Source: an uncultured Acidobacteriia bacterium
GTDB taxonomy: Bacteria > Acidobacteriota > Terriglobia > Bryobacterales > Bryobacteraceae
Reading direction: 5' to 3'
DNA: 64,000 bases
Assembly (NCBI GenBank): GCA_903923395.1
Contig: CAIXXM010000102.1
Location: 1-64,000, forward strand
Shown here: positions 1-8,483 of the stretch, in pieces
Layout of the letters: every line of letters starts with the position of its first letter
How positions within the stretch are numbered: position 1 is the stretch's first letter
Translations under genes and position numbers: made by a program
Notes under the pieces: model-generated
The model's input: only the letters and a program-made list of their open reading frames with translations
Databases searched by the model: none
Told to the model about the DNA's origin: nothing

Positions 1-313
1 GCCTTTCAGGCGGGCGTTCCCAAACCCCAAGCAAAGCCTCTTGAAACCGCAGCCTCTCGTTCGACGCACAAGTTCGCCCGCCTTTCAGGCGGGCGTTCCC
101 AAACCCCGAGCAAAGCCTCTTGAAACCGACACCTCTCGTTCGACGCCCCTCGTTCGCCCGCCTTTCAGGCGGGCGTTCCCAAACCCCGAGCAAAGCCCCT
201 TGAAACCGACACCTCTCGTTCGACGCCCTCGTTCGCCCGCCTTCCAGGCGGGCGTCCCCAAACCCCAAGCAAAGCCTCTTGAAACCGCAGCCTCTCGTTC
301 GCCCAAACCCTGA
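1..313. repeat. Tandem array of four ~79-80 bp hairpin repeats
   Basis: Four near-identical units begin at about 2, 81, 161 and 240. Each carries the perfect inverted repeat GCCCGCC-(5 nt)-GGCGGGC followed by a conserved ~60 bp tail (AAACCCC..AGCAAAG, CTTGAAACCG, CCTCTCGTTCG). The fourth unit has changes in the loop and just outside the stem, but the stem stays paired. The array may continue left of the window. It sits directly upstream of the gene starting at 329. It resembles REP/BIME-type intergenic repeats or a stack of transcription-blocking hairpins; which of these it is cannot be told from sequence alone. The ORFs called inside it (41..313, 85..477) are products of the repeat. Confidence 0.9.
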
Positions 314-328
314 GCTACTAACCCCCAA

Positions 329-1651
329 ATGAAAACCACCACCATCCTAACCACCCTCATCCTGACCGCTACGCTCCTCCAAGCCGCCGACCCCATCCAG
401 GTCCGCTTCCAGGAAACGCCGGACCTTTTCCCCAACCCCGGCCAGGGCTGGCTCTGCGGCCCTGGCAACCAACCCACACGCTTCCCCTGCTCCGTCGTCT
501 ACTTCCGGTTTGACTGGGTCGATGTCGAACCAGAAGAAGGCCACTTCAACTGGAACTTCATAGACTCCCGCATCGCCGCCGCCAAGGCCAAAGGCCAGAC
601 GGTCGCCTTCCGCGTCATGACGGCCAACGCCCACAGCAAAGGCTTCTACACCTCCCCCAAATGGCTCTTTGACGCGGGCTGCAAGGGCTACGAAACCTCG
701 GCCGGCGGCGATGGCTACACCGGCGGCAAACCCATGCCCCGCATCGAACCCGATTACGCCGACCCCGTCTATCTCACCAAACACGCCAACTTCCTCCGCG
801 AGTTAGGCAAACGCTACGATGGCAACCCGGACGTCGAGTTCCTCGATATCGGCTCTTACGGTATCTGGGGCGAATGGCACACCCCGCATCCGGTAAGTTG
901 GGACGTCCGCCGCCAAATCCTGGACATGTACTTCAGCGCCTTCCACAAGACCCCTCTCGCGACCATGTCCGATGACGCCGAAGCGATGGCTTACACGCTA
1001 CCCCGCGGAGCCGGTTACCGCCGGGATGGCGTTGGTTCCCCCTGGCATGAACAGAACTGGATCGGATCCCCCAAATACAAGCAGGTACCCGGTTTCGCCG
1101 ACGCCTGGAAGACTCGCCCGGTGATCTTCGAATGGTACGGCGATTACGCCTATATGGAGCAGAAGGGCTGGTCTTTCGACAAAGCCATCGACTTCCTGCT
1201 CAACAACCACGTGACCCTGCTGAATGACAACATCGGCAAGGTCCCGGAGTCCGCCATGCCCAAGCTCCAGGAACTCGCCCGCCGCGCCGGATACCGCTTC
1301 GTTCTCCGTGATGTTACCCACCAACCCACCGTCCACCCGGGCGCGAAGTTGAAGGTGGAGATGAACTGGACAAACACCGGAGTCAACCGCCTGCTCCGCC
1401 CGTACCCTTTGGAACTCTATCTCCTCGACGTCAAAGGAGCCACCGTCAGAGTAAGTGACCTCCCCACAACCTGGCTCCCCGGCAACAAGACCGTAACTGC
1501 AGAGCTCCCCATCCCCCCTGGTACGAAACCCGGCACTTACACCCTGGCTCTGGCAATCGTGGACGCCGACGGCAAACCCGCCATCCAACTCGCTATCGAC
1601 GCCCCCCAAACCAACCGCCTCTACCGCATCAGCAAGGTCACTGTGGACTAG
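329..1651 (+). CDS. Secreted DUF4832-type, glycosidase-like protein
   Basis: The 440-aa product starts with a Sec signal peptide (MKTTTILTTLILTATLLQAA). Residues ~25-300 look like a TIM-barrel glycosidase: a WVDVEPEEG..NW segment typical of GH42/GH-A-like N-termini, then GSYGIWGEWH, whose Glu lies where GH-A enzymes carry an acid/base residue. Residues ~315-435 form a beta-sandwich with the RFVLRDV..P pattern of DUF4832. It probably acts on extracellular polysaccharide, but no substrate can be assigned. No clear Shine-Dalgarno precedes the ATG, and the hairpin repeat array lies immediately upstream. The gene ends 4 bp inside the convergent gene at 1648. Confidence 0.75.
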   Translation: MKTTTILTTLILTATLLQAADPIQVRFQETPDLFPNPGQGWLCGPGNQPTRFPCSVVYFRFDWVDVEPEEGHFNWNFIDSRIAAAKAKGQTVAFRVMTANAHSKGFYTSPKWLFDAGCKGYETSAGGDGYTGGKPMPRIEPDYADPVYLTKHANFLRELGKRYDGNPDVEFLDIGSYGIWGEWHTPHPVSWDVRRQILDMYFSAFHKTPLATMSDDAEAMAYTLPRGAGYRRDGVGSPWHEQNWIGSPKYKQVPGFADAWKTRPVIFEWYGDYAYMEQKGWSFDKAIDFLLNNHVTLLNDNIGKVPESAMPKLQELARRAGYRFVLRDVTHQPTVHPGAKLKVEMNWTNTGVNRLLRPYPLELYLLDVKGATVRVSDLPTTWLPGNKTVTAELPIPPGTKPGTYTLALAIVDADGKPAIQLAIDAPQTNRLYRISKVTVD

Positions 1652-2661
1652 CGAAACGGCACCCGGAAACTTAAGCCGGTCGTCGGAACCCCTCGTTGAA
1701 CAGTGATAGCCGTCGCGAACTTCATGTCCCCTGGATAATAGAAGACAATCTGCTGCGAGTAACGGTTCACAGGAACCTCGATCTTAGCCCGAAGGTAATA
1801 ACGTCCGGACCGTACATTCTTAATTTCGAAGCTACCATCCTCCTTTGTACAGGAGTGTGAGCCACTATCAGGATCACTCTTCAGGCGAATCAGTTGCATG
1901 CAAAAGCCCTGAAGCGGGGTCCCGTTCATATTGGTTACTTTGCCAGCGACAATGGTGTCCTCAGATAGAAAGAAGTTAACGCTGGCCGAGCCCTTCGCGG
2001 GAAGCTGGATCGTAGCGCGATCTTTACCTCCCTTTCCAATTCCATAAGTGCTGACATAGTCGGCTGCGAAGCCGGGAGGCATCTTCATCTGGACCGTATA
2101 GTCCCCGGGAGGGAGACCAACGATCTGATAGGCGCCGCTTCGATTGGTAAGGGTGCGGTGGACAATCTGATTCCGTCCTGAGGCCTCGACCGTAACTCCC
2201 GGCAATCCCGTCTCCGTTGCTCCATCCATTAAGCCGACCGTTCCTGAAATGACTGTTGCGGCTGCACTGCCAGGCAGACCATGTAAGAACAGTAAAGCTT
2301 CTCCCGATGGTTCCGCGCTGTCTATGGTTCTGGTGCAGAGTTGCAGATAGTATTGCCCTGGCTTTCCAATCTCGAGATAAAAGACATGACGCTCCGCGGC
2401 TTTCAGCCCGAGTGAGCAGTCGTTGCCACCGTCCGCAAGATCCATCAACTGCCCCTTAGTGACCCCCTTGAACGCCTCATCCACGCGCACACGGACCTGT
2501 ACGCCATGGATACTGTCATCTGGCCGCACCGACACGACTGTTCCCACAAACACCGCAGGGGCTTCCTGCCAAGCCGACTTCACCGTTGGCCAAGGTCCAC
2601 CGCAACTACACCCCAACAAAGGCGCGGCGGTGACCAGCCAAACCACAAGCCCTTTGATCAC
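1648..2661 (-). CDS. Secreted TIMP-like N-terminal domain plus carboxypeptidase-regulatory domains
   Basis: The 337-aa product has a short signal peptide ending PLLGC, so the mature protein would begin CSCGG. A mature Cys-X-Cys N-terminus, an AVFVGTV strand and a VDEAFKGV strand recall the TIMP/NTR OB-fold. This is followed by at least two Cna-B/carboxypeptidase-regulatory-like beta-sandwiches (GVTVEAS..TNRSGAYQIVGLPPGDYTV; SCTKEDGSFEIKNVRSGRYYL). The LLGC sequence is also a plausible lipobox. It starts with GTG inside the stop of its upstream paralogue (GTGA overlap), so the two are translationally coupled. The role is unknown; the fold suggests binding to proteases or matrix, which is inference only. 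Confidence 0.65.
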   Translation of the reverse strand: MIKGLVVWLVTAAPLLGCSCGGPWPTVKSAWQEAPAVFVGTVVSVRPDDSIHGVQVRVRVDEAFKGVTKGQLMDLADGGNDCSLGLKAAERHVFYLEIGKPGQYYLQLCTRTIDSAEPSGEALLFLHGLPGSAAATVISGTVGLMDGATETGLPGVTVEASGRNQIVHRTLTNRSGAYQIVGLPPGDYTVQMKMPPGFAADYVSTYGIGKGGKDRATIQLPAKGSASVNFFLSEDTIVAGKVTNMNGTPLQGFCMQLIRLKSDPDSGSHSCTKEDGSFEIKNVRSGRYYLRAKIEVPVNRYSQQIVFYYPGDMKFATAITVQRGVPTTGLSFRVPFR

Positions 2662-4037
2662 TGCCGGCCCACCCGTACCTTATCGCAAGAGGGAATCGTC
2701 AGTTTTAGCTCCAATCCCTGATACGACTGATCCGTCTTCAACTCGACCGGTACAGTCTCAAACTGCCGGAACGCGCCCGTCATCCGGGGCAAGGGCTGAA
2801 ATTGGGGGCACGCTTTCACGTCCCGGTCAAACAGAAGTATCGATCCCTTCAGTACCCCCGTCACGGAGGGCTCTGCCGAAATGACAAAGCTGCCATCGGC
2901 CTTCAACTCTCCGCTGTCTTCATAACCCATCTCCGCAACAGAGAACCGGACTGACCCCTCGGCGACTGGCTTCCCGTCGGCATACAGCACCCTTCCGGAC
3001 AATACACGTCTCTCCTTGCCATCCGGAATATGAATCGTCAAATCCGCCCCCGCCATGCCCCGGTCAATGGAAACCGGAATCGCCTTCCTGATATCCCGCA
3101 CTCCGGGGTAATACACAGTAGACTTGGACGTTTGCCCATTTACTCTGACCTTGTCATCCGCCTTGAGTAGATATGTGCCGGCGGGTGCGGCTTCGATCTG
3201 GAAACGTCCTCCAGCCTTCGTACAGCCGAACTGTCTACCCACGCGCTCTGTTTGCCCAACCCGTTGGAGGTCTACGCAGAGATCCTCGACAGGAGTGCCC
3301 CGCAGATCCATGACATGCCCGGACACCAGGGTGTCCTCCTTCAGTAGATAGTCCATGCCCGTCGATCCCTTCTCAGAAAGGTTGATGTAGCCCGGCTCCG
3401 GCCCGAACCAATGAGGAAGCGCTAAGTTGAGCTTATAACCCACTGGCATTTTGAGCCGGATCTGATAGCGCCCCGGAGCGAGGCCATAGATTTCGTAAAC
3501 CCCGCTCCCATTCGTCTTGACCGTTTGGACTTGCCGGCCTTTGTCTTCGATCTCGACTTCAGCGCCCGCTAATCCCTTCCATCCCGCCGTTTCTGCCGGA
3601 TAGGTAACCTCTCCAGAGACCCGGGTCAAATTCGCCGAGGCTGGCAACGCACGCAGGAATAGCAGTGCGTCACCTTCGGGGTCCGCACTGTCTATAGATC
3701 GGTTGCAGGGCTCGATCCCCAAGTCACCGTCGGGAACGGGCCGGAGGTAGTAAACGTTGCGCTTCCCTGTGCTGGTCTTGAAGGCGCAACTATCTCCTCC
3801 TTCCTTCAGCACAATCACCTGATCTTTCGTGACTCCCTTGAACGCCTCGTCCACACGGATGTGGATGACCTGCCGCTCGAACATCGCAGCGTTATCCGGT
3901 TCAGCCGCGACGACTGTACCCAGAAAAACAGCCGGGGCCTGCTGCCATGCAGCCTTCACATCCGGCCCCATGCCACCGCAACCGCAGGCCCACAAAGGAG
4001 TCGAAATCACCATGCAAAGCAGGAACCGCACAATCAT
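2658..4037 (-). CDS. Longer paralogue: TIMP-like domain plus carboxypeptidase-regulatory repeats
   Basis: The 459-aa product shares its order with the next gene: signal peptide, Cys-rich mature start (WACGCGGMGPDVK), AVFLGTV and VDEAFKGVTK strands, a CNRSIDSADPEGDALLFLRALP segment, then regulatory-like beta-sandwiches. It has an extra C-terminal ~110 residues with another such repeat (RVLYADGKPVAEGSVRFSV). The two proteins are clearly a tandem duplication. The ATG has an AGGA directly upstream with very short spacing, so translation may be weak or begin elsewhere. It is first in a two-gene operon. No enzymatic motif is visible. Confidence 0.65.
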   Translation of the reverse strand: MIVRFLLCMVISTPLWACGCGGMGPDVKAAWQQAPAVFLGTVVAAEPDNAAMFERQVIHIRVDEAFKGVTKDQVIVLKEGGDSCAFKTSTGKRNVYYLRPVPDGDLGIEPCNRSIDSADPEGDALLFLRALPASANLTRVSGEVTYPAETAGWKGLAGAEVEIEDKGRQVQTVKTNGSGVYEIYGLAPGRYQIRLKMPVGYKLNLALPHWFGPEPGYINLSEKGSTGMDYLLKEDTLVSGHVMDLRGTPVEDLCVDLQRVGQTERVGRQFGCTKAGGRFQIEAAPAGTYLLKADDKVRVNGQTSKSTVYYPGVRDIRKAIPVSIDRGMAGADLTIHIPDGKERRVLSGRVLYADGKPVAEGSVRFSVAEMGYEDSGELKADGSFVISAEPSVTGVLKGSILLFDRDVKACPQFQPLPRMTGAFRQFETVPVELKTDQSYQGLELKLTIPSCDKVRVGRQ

Positions 4038-4058
4038 TCCTGCAAGATTACCGCAATT

Positions 4059-5657
4059 TTACTTCACCGTCGGATACTTGATCCCTAACTGCTCCAGATA
4101 CGTATCGTATTTGGACGGGTCATAATACATCTTCTTCATCTCCGGCCGGTACTGATCCATGATCTTCTTGTTCAGGAACAGTGCCGGCGTATCCTGCGGA
4201 CGGATCAGCGGAATGTACTTCGTATCCTTGGTCTGCACGTTCTTGAAGTAATCCCACGCCTGCGTGACCACTTCCGGATGCAGCAGGATATCGAGCATCG
4301 TCATGGCCTGCACCTTCGCCCCAGCCACAACACCCTTGTGTGCAATCGGAGTGGCCATGGCAATCGCGTTCGCCCAATTATGTCCCGGCGTTCCGGAGAT
4401 ATTCGCCGGATACCGCAGCACCACGGTCGGTACATTCCAGGAGATATCGCCGATATCATCGGAACCGCCGCCTGTCGGGCCAACACCATACTCGCCTTCT
4501 GTCTCCACGCGCGGCGCGCGCAGCGGGTCAATGGTTGTCGCCAAACCCTTCTCCGGCTGCCCCAGTTCCTTCTGCAAAGCCTTCGCCAGCTTCTGGTCAT
4601 CCGCCGACCAAGTTGGCAGCCCCACGGTCTTGATATTTGCGTAAGTCAGTTCGGCAATGGTCTTGTTAAAGTGCCCCGGCCACGCGGAGCCAAGTAAGCG
4701 GCTCTCCACCGTGGTATCCGTCATCAGCGTGGCACCTTTCGCCATGTTATCCCCGGTCTTCCAGAGTTCCATGATGTGCGGATAGTCAGCCTCGCGGAAG
4801 TAATACCAGACGGAAGCGCTTTGCGGCACCACGTTGGGCTGATCGCCGCCATCGGTAATCACATAGTGCGAACGCTGCGCCAGCCGCAGATGTTCGCGCT
4901 TGAAGTTCCAGCCCACATCCATCAGCTCCACGGCGTCAAGCGCGCTCTTGCCGCGCCAGGGTGCACCGGCAGCGTGGGCACTTTCGCCTTTGAAGTGGTA
5001 CTCAATCGAAACCAGTCCGTTGCCGGGTGCCGGTCCACAGGAGATACCGAAGTTATTGGCCACGTGCGTGAACAAGACCACGTCCACATCCTTGAACAAT
5101 CCCGCCCGCACGTAGTAAGCCTTCGTGCCGACTTCTTCTTCTGCCACACCCGGCCAGATCTTGATGGTGCCCTTGATGTGCTCGCGTTCCATCAGCTGCT
5201 TCACCGCCAGCGCCGCCGTGATGTTCAGCGGCACACCGGAGTTATGGCCTTCCCCATGTCCCGGTGCACCCGTAATCAGGGGGTCGTGATAGGCCACACC
5301 CGGCTTCTGCGATGCCTGCGGAATGCAGTCAATATCGGAACCCAGCGCGATAACCGGTTTACCGCTGCCCCATGTCGCCATCCAGGCCGTGGGGATGCCG
5401 GCAACGCCGCGCTCGATGGTGAATCCGTTCTTCTCCAGAATCGCCGTCAGATACTTGGAGGTCTCATACTCCTGAAAGCCGAGTTCGCCGAAGCTGAAGA
5501 CGGAATCCACCATCACCTGCGTCTGCTTCGCCATGCCCTGCACGGCACCGGCGAGGTCAGACTTCATCGCCGCCTCTTTGGCGGATGGCGTCTGGGCAAA
5601 CGCCGCAACGCCTGAGAAAATCAATACAGCCAACAGCTTCTGTCGCATCTCGTTCAA
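4059..5657 (-). CDS. M20-family amidohydrolase (AbgB-like), secreted
   Basis: The 532-aa product has a signal peptide (..LLAVLIFSGVAAFAQ) and the M20 dinuclear metallopeptidase layout: GSDIDCIP (metal Asp), GHGEGHNSG, PGVAEEEVG (catalytic/ligand Glu), FTHVANN and a C-terminal GTPGHNWANA His. M20D enzymes such as AbgB usually have H-x-C-G-H at the bridging-ligand site; here it is H-G-E-G-H, so a Glu replaces the Cys. The likely activity is hydrolysis of an N-acyl amino acid or aminobenzoyl-glutamate-like amide in the periplasm. The ORF starts with TTG 4 nt after GAGG; an ATG at 5648 is the alternative but lies 13 nt from that element. Confidence 0.8.
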   Translation of the reverse strand: MNEMRQKLLAVLIFSGVAAFAQTPSAKEAAMKSDLAGAVQGMAKQTQVMVDSVFSFGELGFQEYETSKYLTAILEKNGFTIERGVAGIPTAWMATWGSGKPVIALGSDIDCIPQASQKPGVAYHDPLITGAPGHGEGHNSGVPLNITAALAVKQLMEREHIKGTIKIWPGVAEEEVGTKAYYVRAGLFKDVDVVLFTHVANNFGISCGPAPGNGLVSIEYHFKGESAHAAGAPWRGKSALDAVELMDVGWNFKREHLRLAQRSHYVITDGGDQPNVVPQSASVWYYFREADYPHIMELWKTGDNMAKGATLMTDTTVESRLLGSAWPGHFNKTIAELTYANIKTVGLPTWSADDQKLAKALQKELGQPEKGLATTIDPLRAPRVETEGEYGVGPTGGGSDDIGDISWNVPTVVLRYPANISGTPGHNWANAIAMATPIAHKGVVAGAKVQAMTMLDILLHPEVVTQAWDYFKNVQTKDTKYIPLIRPQDTPALFLNKKIMDQYRPEMKKMYYDPSKYDTYLEQLGIKYPTVK

Positions 5658-5722
5658 TGGACCTCTTGGAATGGATTTTGGCTCTCAGACGTTGAGAAGA
5701 ACCGGCAAGGGTGGAAAGGCAG

Positions 5723-5728
5723 ATTATA
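5723..5728 (-). promoter_or_regulatory. Candidate -10 box in the divergent M20/sulfatase intergenic region
   Basis: The 99-bp gap between the divergent amidohydrolase and sulfatase genes contains GATTATATA, which reads as a perfect TATAAT on the minus strand. It would give a ~60-nt leader for the amidohydrolase. No good -35 hexamer is seen at the expected distance, so the call is tentative. The overlapping TATATA could serve the sulfatase on the plus strand. Confidence 0.3.
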
Positions 5729-5756
5729 TAGTAGTTGCTTCCCCAGGGTCACAAAT

Positions 5757-7382
5757 ATGAACCGCAGAGACTTTGTCAAAATCACAGCCACCGGCCTCGC
5801 TGCCGGAGCCGGCGCGGCAGCACCGGCGAAGAACCGCCCGAACATCATCGTCATCCTTGCTGATGACATGGGCTTCAGTGATCTCGGTTGCTATGGCGGT
5901 GAGATCGCCACTCCGAATATCGACCGCTTGGCCAGTTCCGGGGTGCGCTTCACGCACTTCCGCAACACCGCGCGGTGTTGCCCCAGTCGCACGAGTCTGC
6001 TCACCGGCCTCTATGCGCACCAAGCTGGCGTGGGCCACATGGTGAATCCGAGGCCCAACCTGCCGGGCTATGCGGGGGACCTCAACAACAAGTGCGTCAC
6101 CGTGGCACAGGTGTTGCAGAAGGCTGGCTACCAGACCATGATGGCGGGCAAGTGGCATGTGACTCCGCCGAACAAAGGCAAGGATAACTGGCCTCTGCAG
6201 CGCGGGTTCGACAAGTATTACGGCATCATTGGCGGCGCGGCCAGTTACTACCAGCCCATGACGCTGACGCGGGACAACACACCCATCGAAGCCGAGGGCA
6301 AAGACTACTACCTGACGGACGCCATCGGCAAGAACTCCTGCCAGTACATTGAAGCGGCTGCCAAGAGCGACAAGCCCTTCTTCCTCTACACCGCATTCAC
6401 TGCACCACACTGGCCGCTGCATGCTTTTGAGAGCGACATTGCCAAGTACAAGGGCAAGTACGCGGGGGGCTGGGATCAGTTGCGCGAAGAGCGCCACAAG
6501 CGCCAGATCAAGATGGGCATCGTGGATGCGAAGTGGGGCATTACGCCGCGTGATGAAGATATCCCTGCATGGAAGGACGCGCAGGATAAAGAGTGGTACC
6601 AGCGGCGCATGGAAGTCTACGCAGCACAGATTGACCGTATGGATCAGAACATCGGCCGCATGCTTGAGACTCTCAAGAAGTCGGGCAAGGAAGAGAACAC
6701 CCTCATCATGATTCTGGCCGACAATGGCGGCTGCGCGGAAGAGCAGACTATCGGCAAGAGGTATGCCAACGCACCGGCAAAGACGGTGGACGGGCGCGAT
6801 GTGAAGTTCGGCAACATGCATGATGTGATGCCCGGGCCGGATGATACTTTTGCCAGTTATGGCATCGCGTGGGCCAATGCGTCCAATACGCCGTTCCGCC
6901 GTTACAAGCATTGGGTCCATGAAGGTGGCATTGCCTCGCCACTGATTGCCCACTGGCCCAAAGGCATCCAGAAACCAGGCACCATCACACATGAGAACGG
7001 CCACGTCATCGATATCATGGCAACCTGCGTGGACCTTGCCGGAGCCACTTATCCCGGTACACCCATTCTGCCCTTTGAAGGGAAGAGCCTGGTGCCTGCC
7101 TTCAACGGCAAGAAGATCCAGCGCACCGATGCGATTTACTGGGAGCACGAAGGCAACCGCGCGGTGATCGATGGCAAGTACAAGGTGGTCTCACGCTACC
7201 CGGATAAGTGGGAAATGTATGATCTGGAGGCTGACCGTTGCGAGATGCATGATATCTCGGCCTCTGACCCGAAGCGCTTTGCCAGCATGACGGCGCGTTA
7301 TGATGCCTGGGCCAAGCGCTGCACCGTGGAGCCCTGGGAGAAGATCAGCAAGATCAAGGCTGCCGAGACTACAGCAGACTAA
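5757..7382 (+). CDS. Type I (formylglycine) sulfatase, probably Tat-exported
   Basis: The 541-aa product begins MNRRDFVKITATGLAAGAGAA, a Tat-like leader with RRDF. It has the alkaline-phosphatase-superfamily sulfatase core: NIIVILADDMG (metal-binding Asp36/Asp37), then CCPSRTSLLTG, in which Cys74 is the predicted formylglycine residue of C-x-P-S-R. Further motifs are GKWH and ILADNGG (metal ligands). It would remove sulfate esters from polysaccharides or small molecules in the periplasm; the substrate is not evident. A formylglycine-generating enzyme is not in the window. The stop codon overlaps the convergent VWFA gene (CTAA). Confidence 0.92.
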   Translation: MNRRDFVKITATGLAAGAGAAAPAKNRPNIIVILADDMGFSDLGCYGGEIATPNIDRLASSGVRFTHFRNTARCCPSRTSLLTGLYAHQAGVGHMVNPRPNLPGYAGDLNNKCVTVAQVLQKAGYQTMMAGKWHVTPPNKGKDNWPLQRGFDKYYGIIGGAASYYQPMTLTRDNTPIEAEGKDYYLTDAIGKNSCQYIEAAAKSDKPFFLYTAFTAPHWPLHAFESDIAKYKGKYAGGWDQLREERHKRQIKMGIVDAKWGITPRDEDIPAWKDAQDKEWYQRRMEVYAAQIDRMDQNIGRMLETLKKSGKEENTLIMILADNGGCAEEQTIGKRYANAPAKTVDGRDVKFGNMHDVMPGPDDTFASYGIAWANASNTPFRRYKHWVHEGGIASPLIAHWPKGIQKPGTITHENGHVIDIMATCVDLAGATYPGTPILPFEGKSLVPAFNGKKIQRTDAIYWEHEGNRAVIDGKYKVVSRYPDKWEMYDLEADRCEMHDISASDPKRFASMTARYDAWAKRCTVEPWEKISKIKAAETTAD

Positions 7383-8380
7383 CTTCCCGACCAGTAACCG
7401 GAGCGCGTCCGCACCCGCAGGCCGCTCCGGCCCTTGACTTCGATCCGCAGGGTGTGGAAGCCCGGAGTGTCCACGCCTTTCGGCTGAAAGGTTACAAAGT
7501 ACTTCCGGTGCATGTCCGCCGCTGCTTCCTGTAACATCGCTTCAAGTTTCGCTTTGGTAGCGAACGTGAACTTGCGCCCTCCGGTGGCTGATGTCAAGGG
7601 CCCCGCGACGTCCCGCTCCGCCAGTTTCATCAATCCACCGATGAGGCTGCCGCCATCGGAATCCGGTGGCGTGATATCGAGTTCATGGCCGGAGGGGAAC
7701 TTATGATCTGCCTTCTCTTCATCGCTCATACGGTCCCAAACTGTTTTCCGCTTGGTGGTGAAGGGTGCAAGGAAGGCTGAAAAATCAAGCCAGTAGATTT
7801 CAACGTTGGCCGCTTGCGCAAGGTGCTTTACTTCTTCCACGCTCTTGCCGCTGACCATCTCTTTCCCCTGGGACAACATGACGATGACGCGGCGGCTCTT
7901 GCCCTCCTCGGCGGACAGCATTCTGACGGCTTCCCCGGCGGTTTCCACGGGTGCGAAACCATGTTCTTCCAGGTGCAGGTGATGCAGCGCATAGGTCAGT
8001 TTTGAGGAGTCATCGGTGAAGCCTTGCAGCAGTTTCGCATGGGCGGCAAAACCAAGAAGTGCCACTTTACCGCCTTCACCTGCCACGGCATCTGAGAGGA
8101 TTGTTCCGATATCCCGCACCTTATCCAGCATGGGTTGAGAAACAAGGTTCTCCTGTATCGCAACCACTACGGAGAGCGGCTCGCCGAGAGTGGTGAGTTC
8201 GAAAGCCTGCGGAATACCGTTGTCGAGAACGCGGAGGTAGTCCGCCGTAAGCCCATCCACCGGACGGCCTTGTGCATCTGTCACTGTGAGGGGCGCAACA
8301 ACCAGTGGCACACTGGTTTTGAACTGGGCATCCGCCGTCAGAGCGATCAGCAGGATGGCCGCGAGGCGCTGTTGAACCAT
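7379..8380 (-). CDS. Acidobacterial VWFA-related protein with degenerate metal site
   Basis: The 333-aa secreted product (signal MVQQRLAAILLIALTADAQ) shows the TIGR03436 pattern: PLTVTDAQGRPVDGLTADYLRVLDNG, then a Rossmann-like VWFA core and a C-terminal TLRIEVKGR..VRTRSGYW strand. At the first MIDAS position, where the family normally has D-x-S-x-S, it reads VVVAIQENL, so the metal-binding motif is lost. It is probably a binding or scaffold protein. The gene is convergent with the sulfatase and divergent from the rhodanese gene. Confidence 0.8.
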   Translation of the reverse strand: MVQQRLAAILLIALTADAQFKTSVPLVVAPLTVTDAQGRPVDGLTADYLRVLDNGIPQAFELTTLGEPLSVVVAIQENLVSQPMLDKVRDIGTILSDAVAGEGGKVALLGFAAHAKLLQGFTDDSSKLTYALHHLHLEEHGFAPVETAGEAVRMLSAEEGKSRRVIVMLSQGKEMVSGKSVEEVKHLAQAANVEIYWLDFSAFLAPFTTKRKTVWDRMSDEEKADHKFPSGHELDITPPDSDGGSLIGGLMKLAERDVAGPLTSATGGRKFTFATKAKLEAMLQEAAADMHRKYFVTFQPKGVDTPGFHTLRIEVKGRSGLRVRTRSGYWSGS

Positions 8381-8483
8381 AGGGCTATGGGAGCACGTGC
8401 GTGACCAGGGCGCAAGTTGCAGGGAATATTGGGCAGTTGCTGTGCGCTGCTGTCACGGGTGTGCGGGAGAGTAAGCTGGACTC

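Noticed and set aside
41-477. ORFs 41..313 (+) and 85..477 (-) with repeated SPAFQAGVPKP-like peptides
   Set aside because: They translate the tandem hairpin repeats, have no start signals and break at the repeat boundaries.
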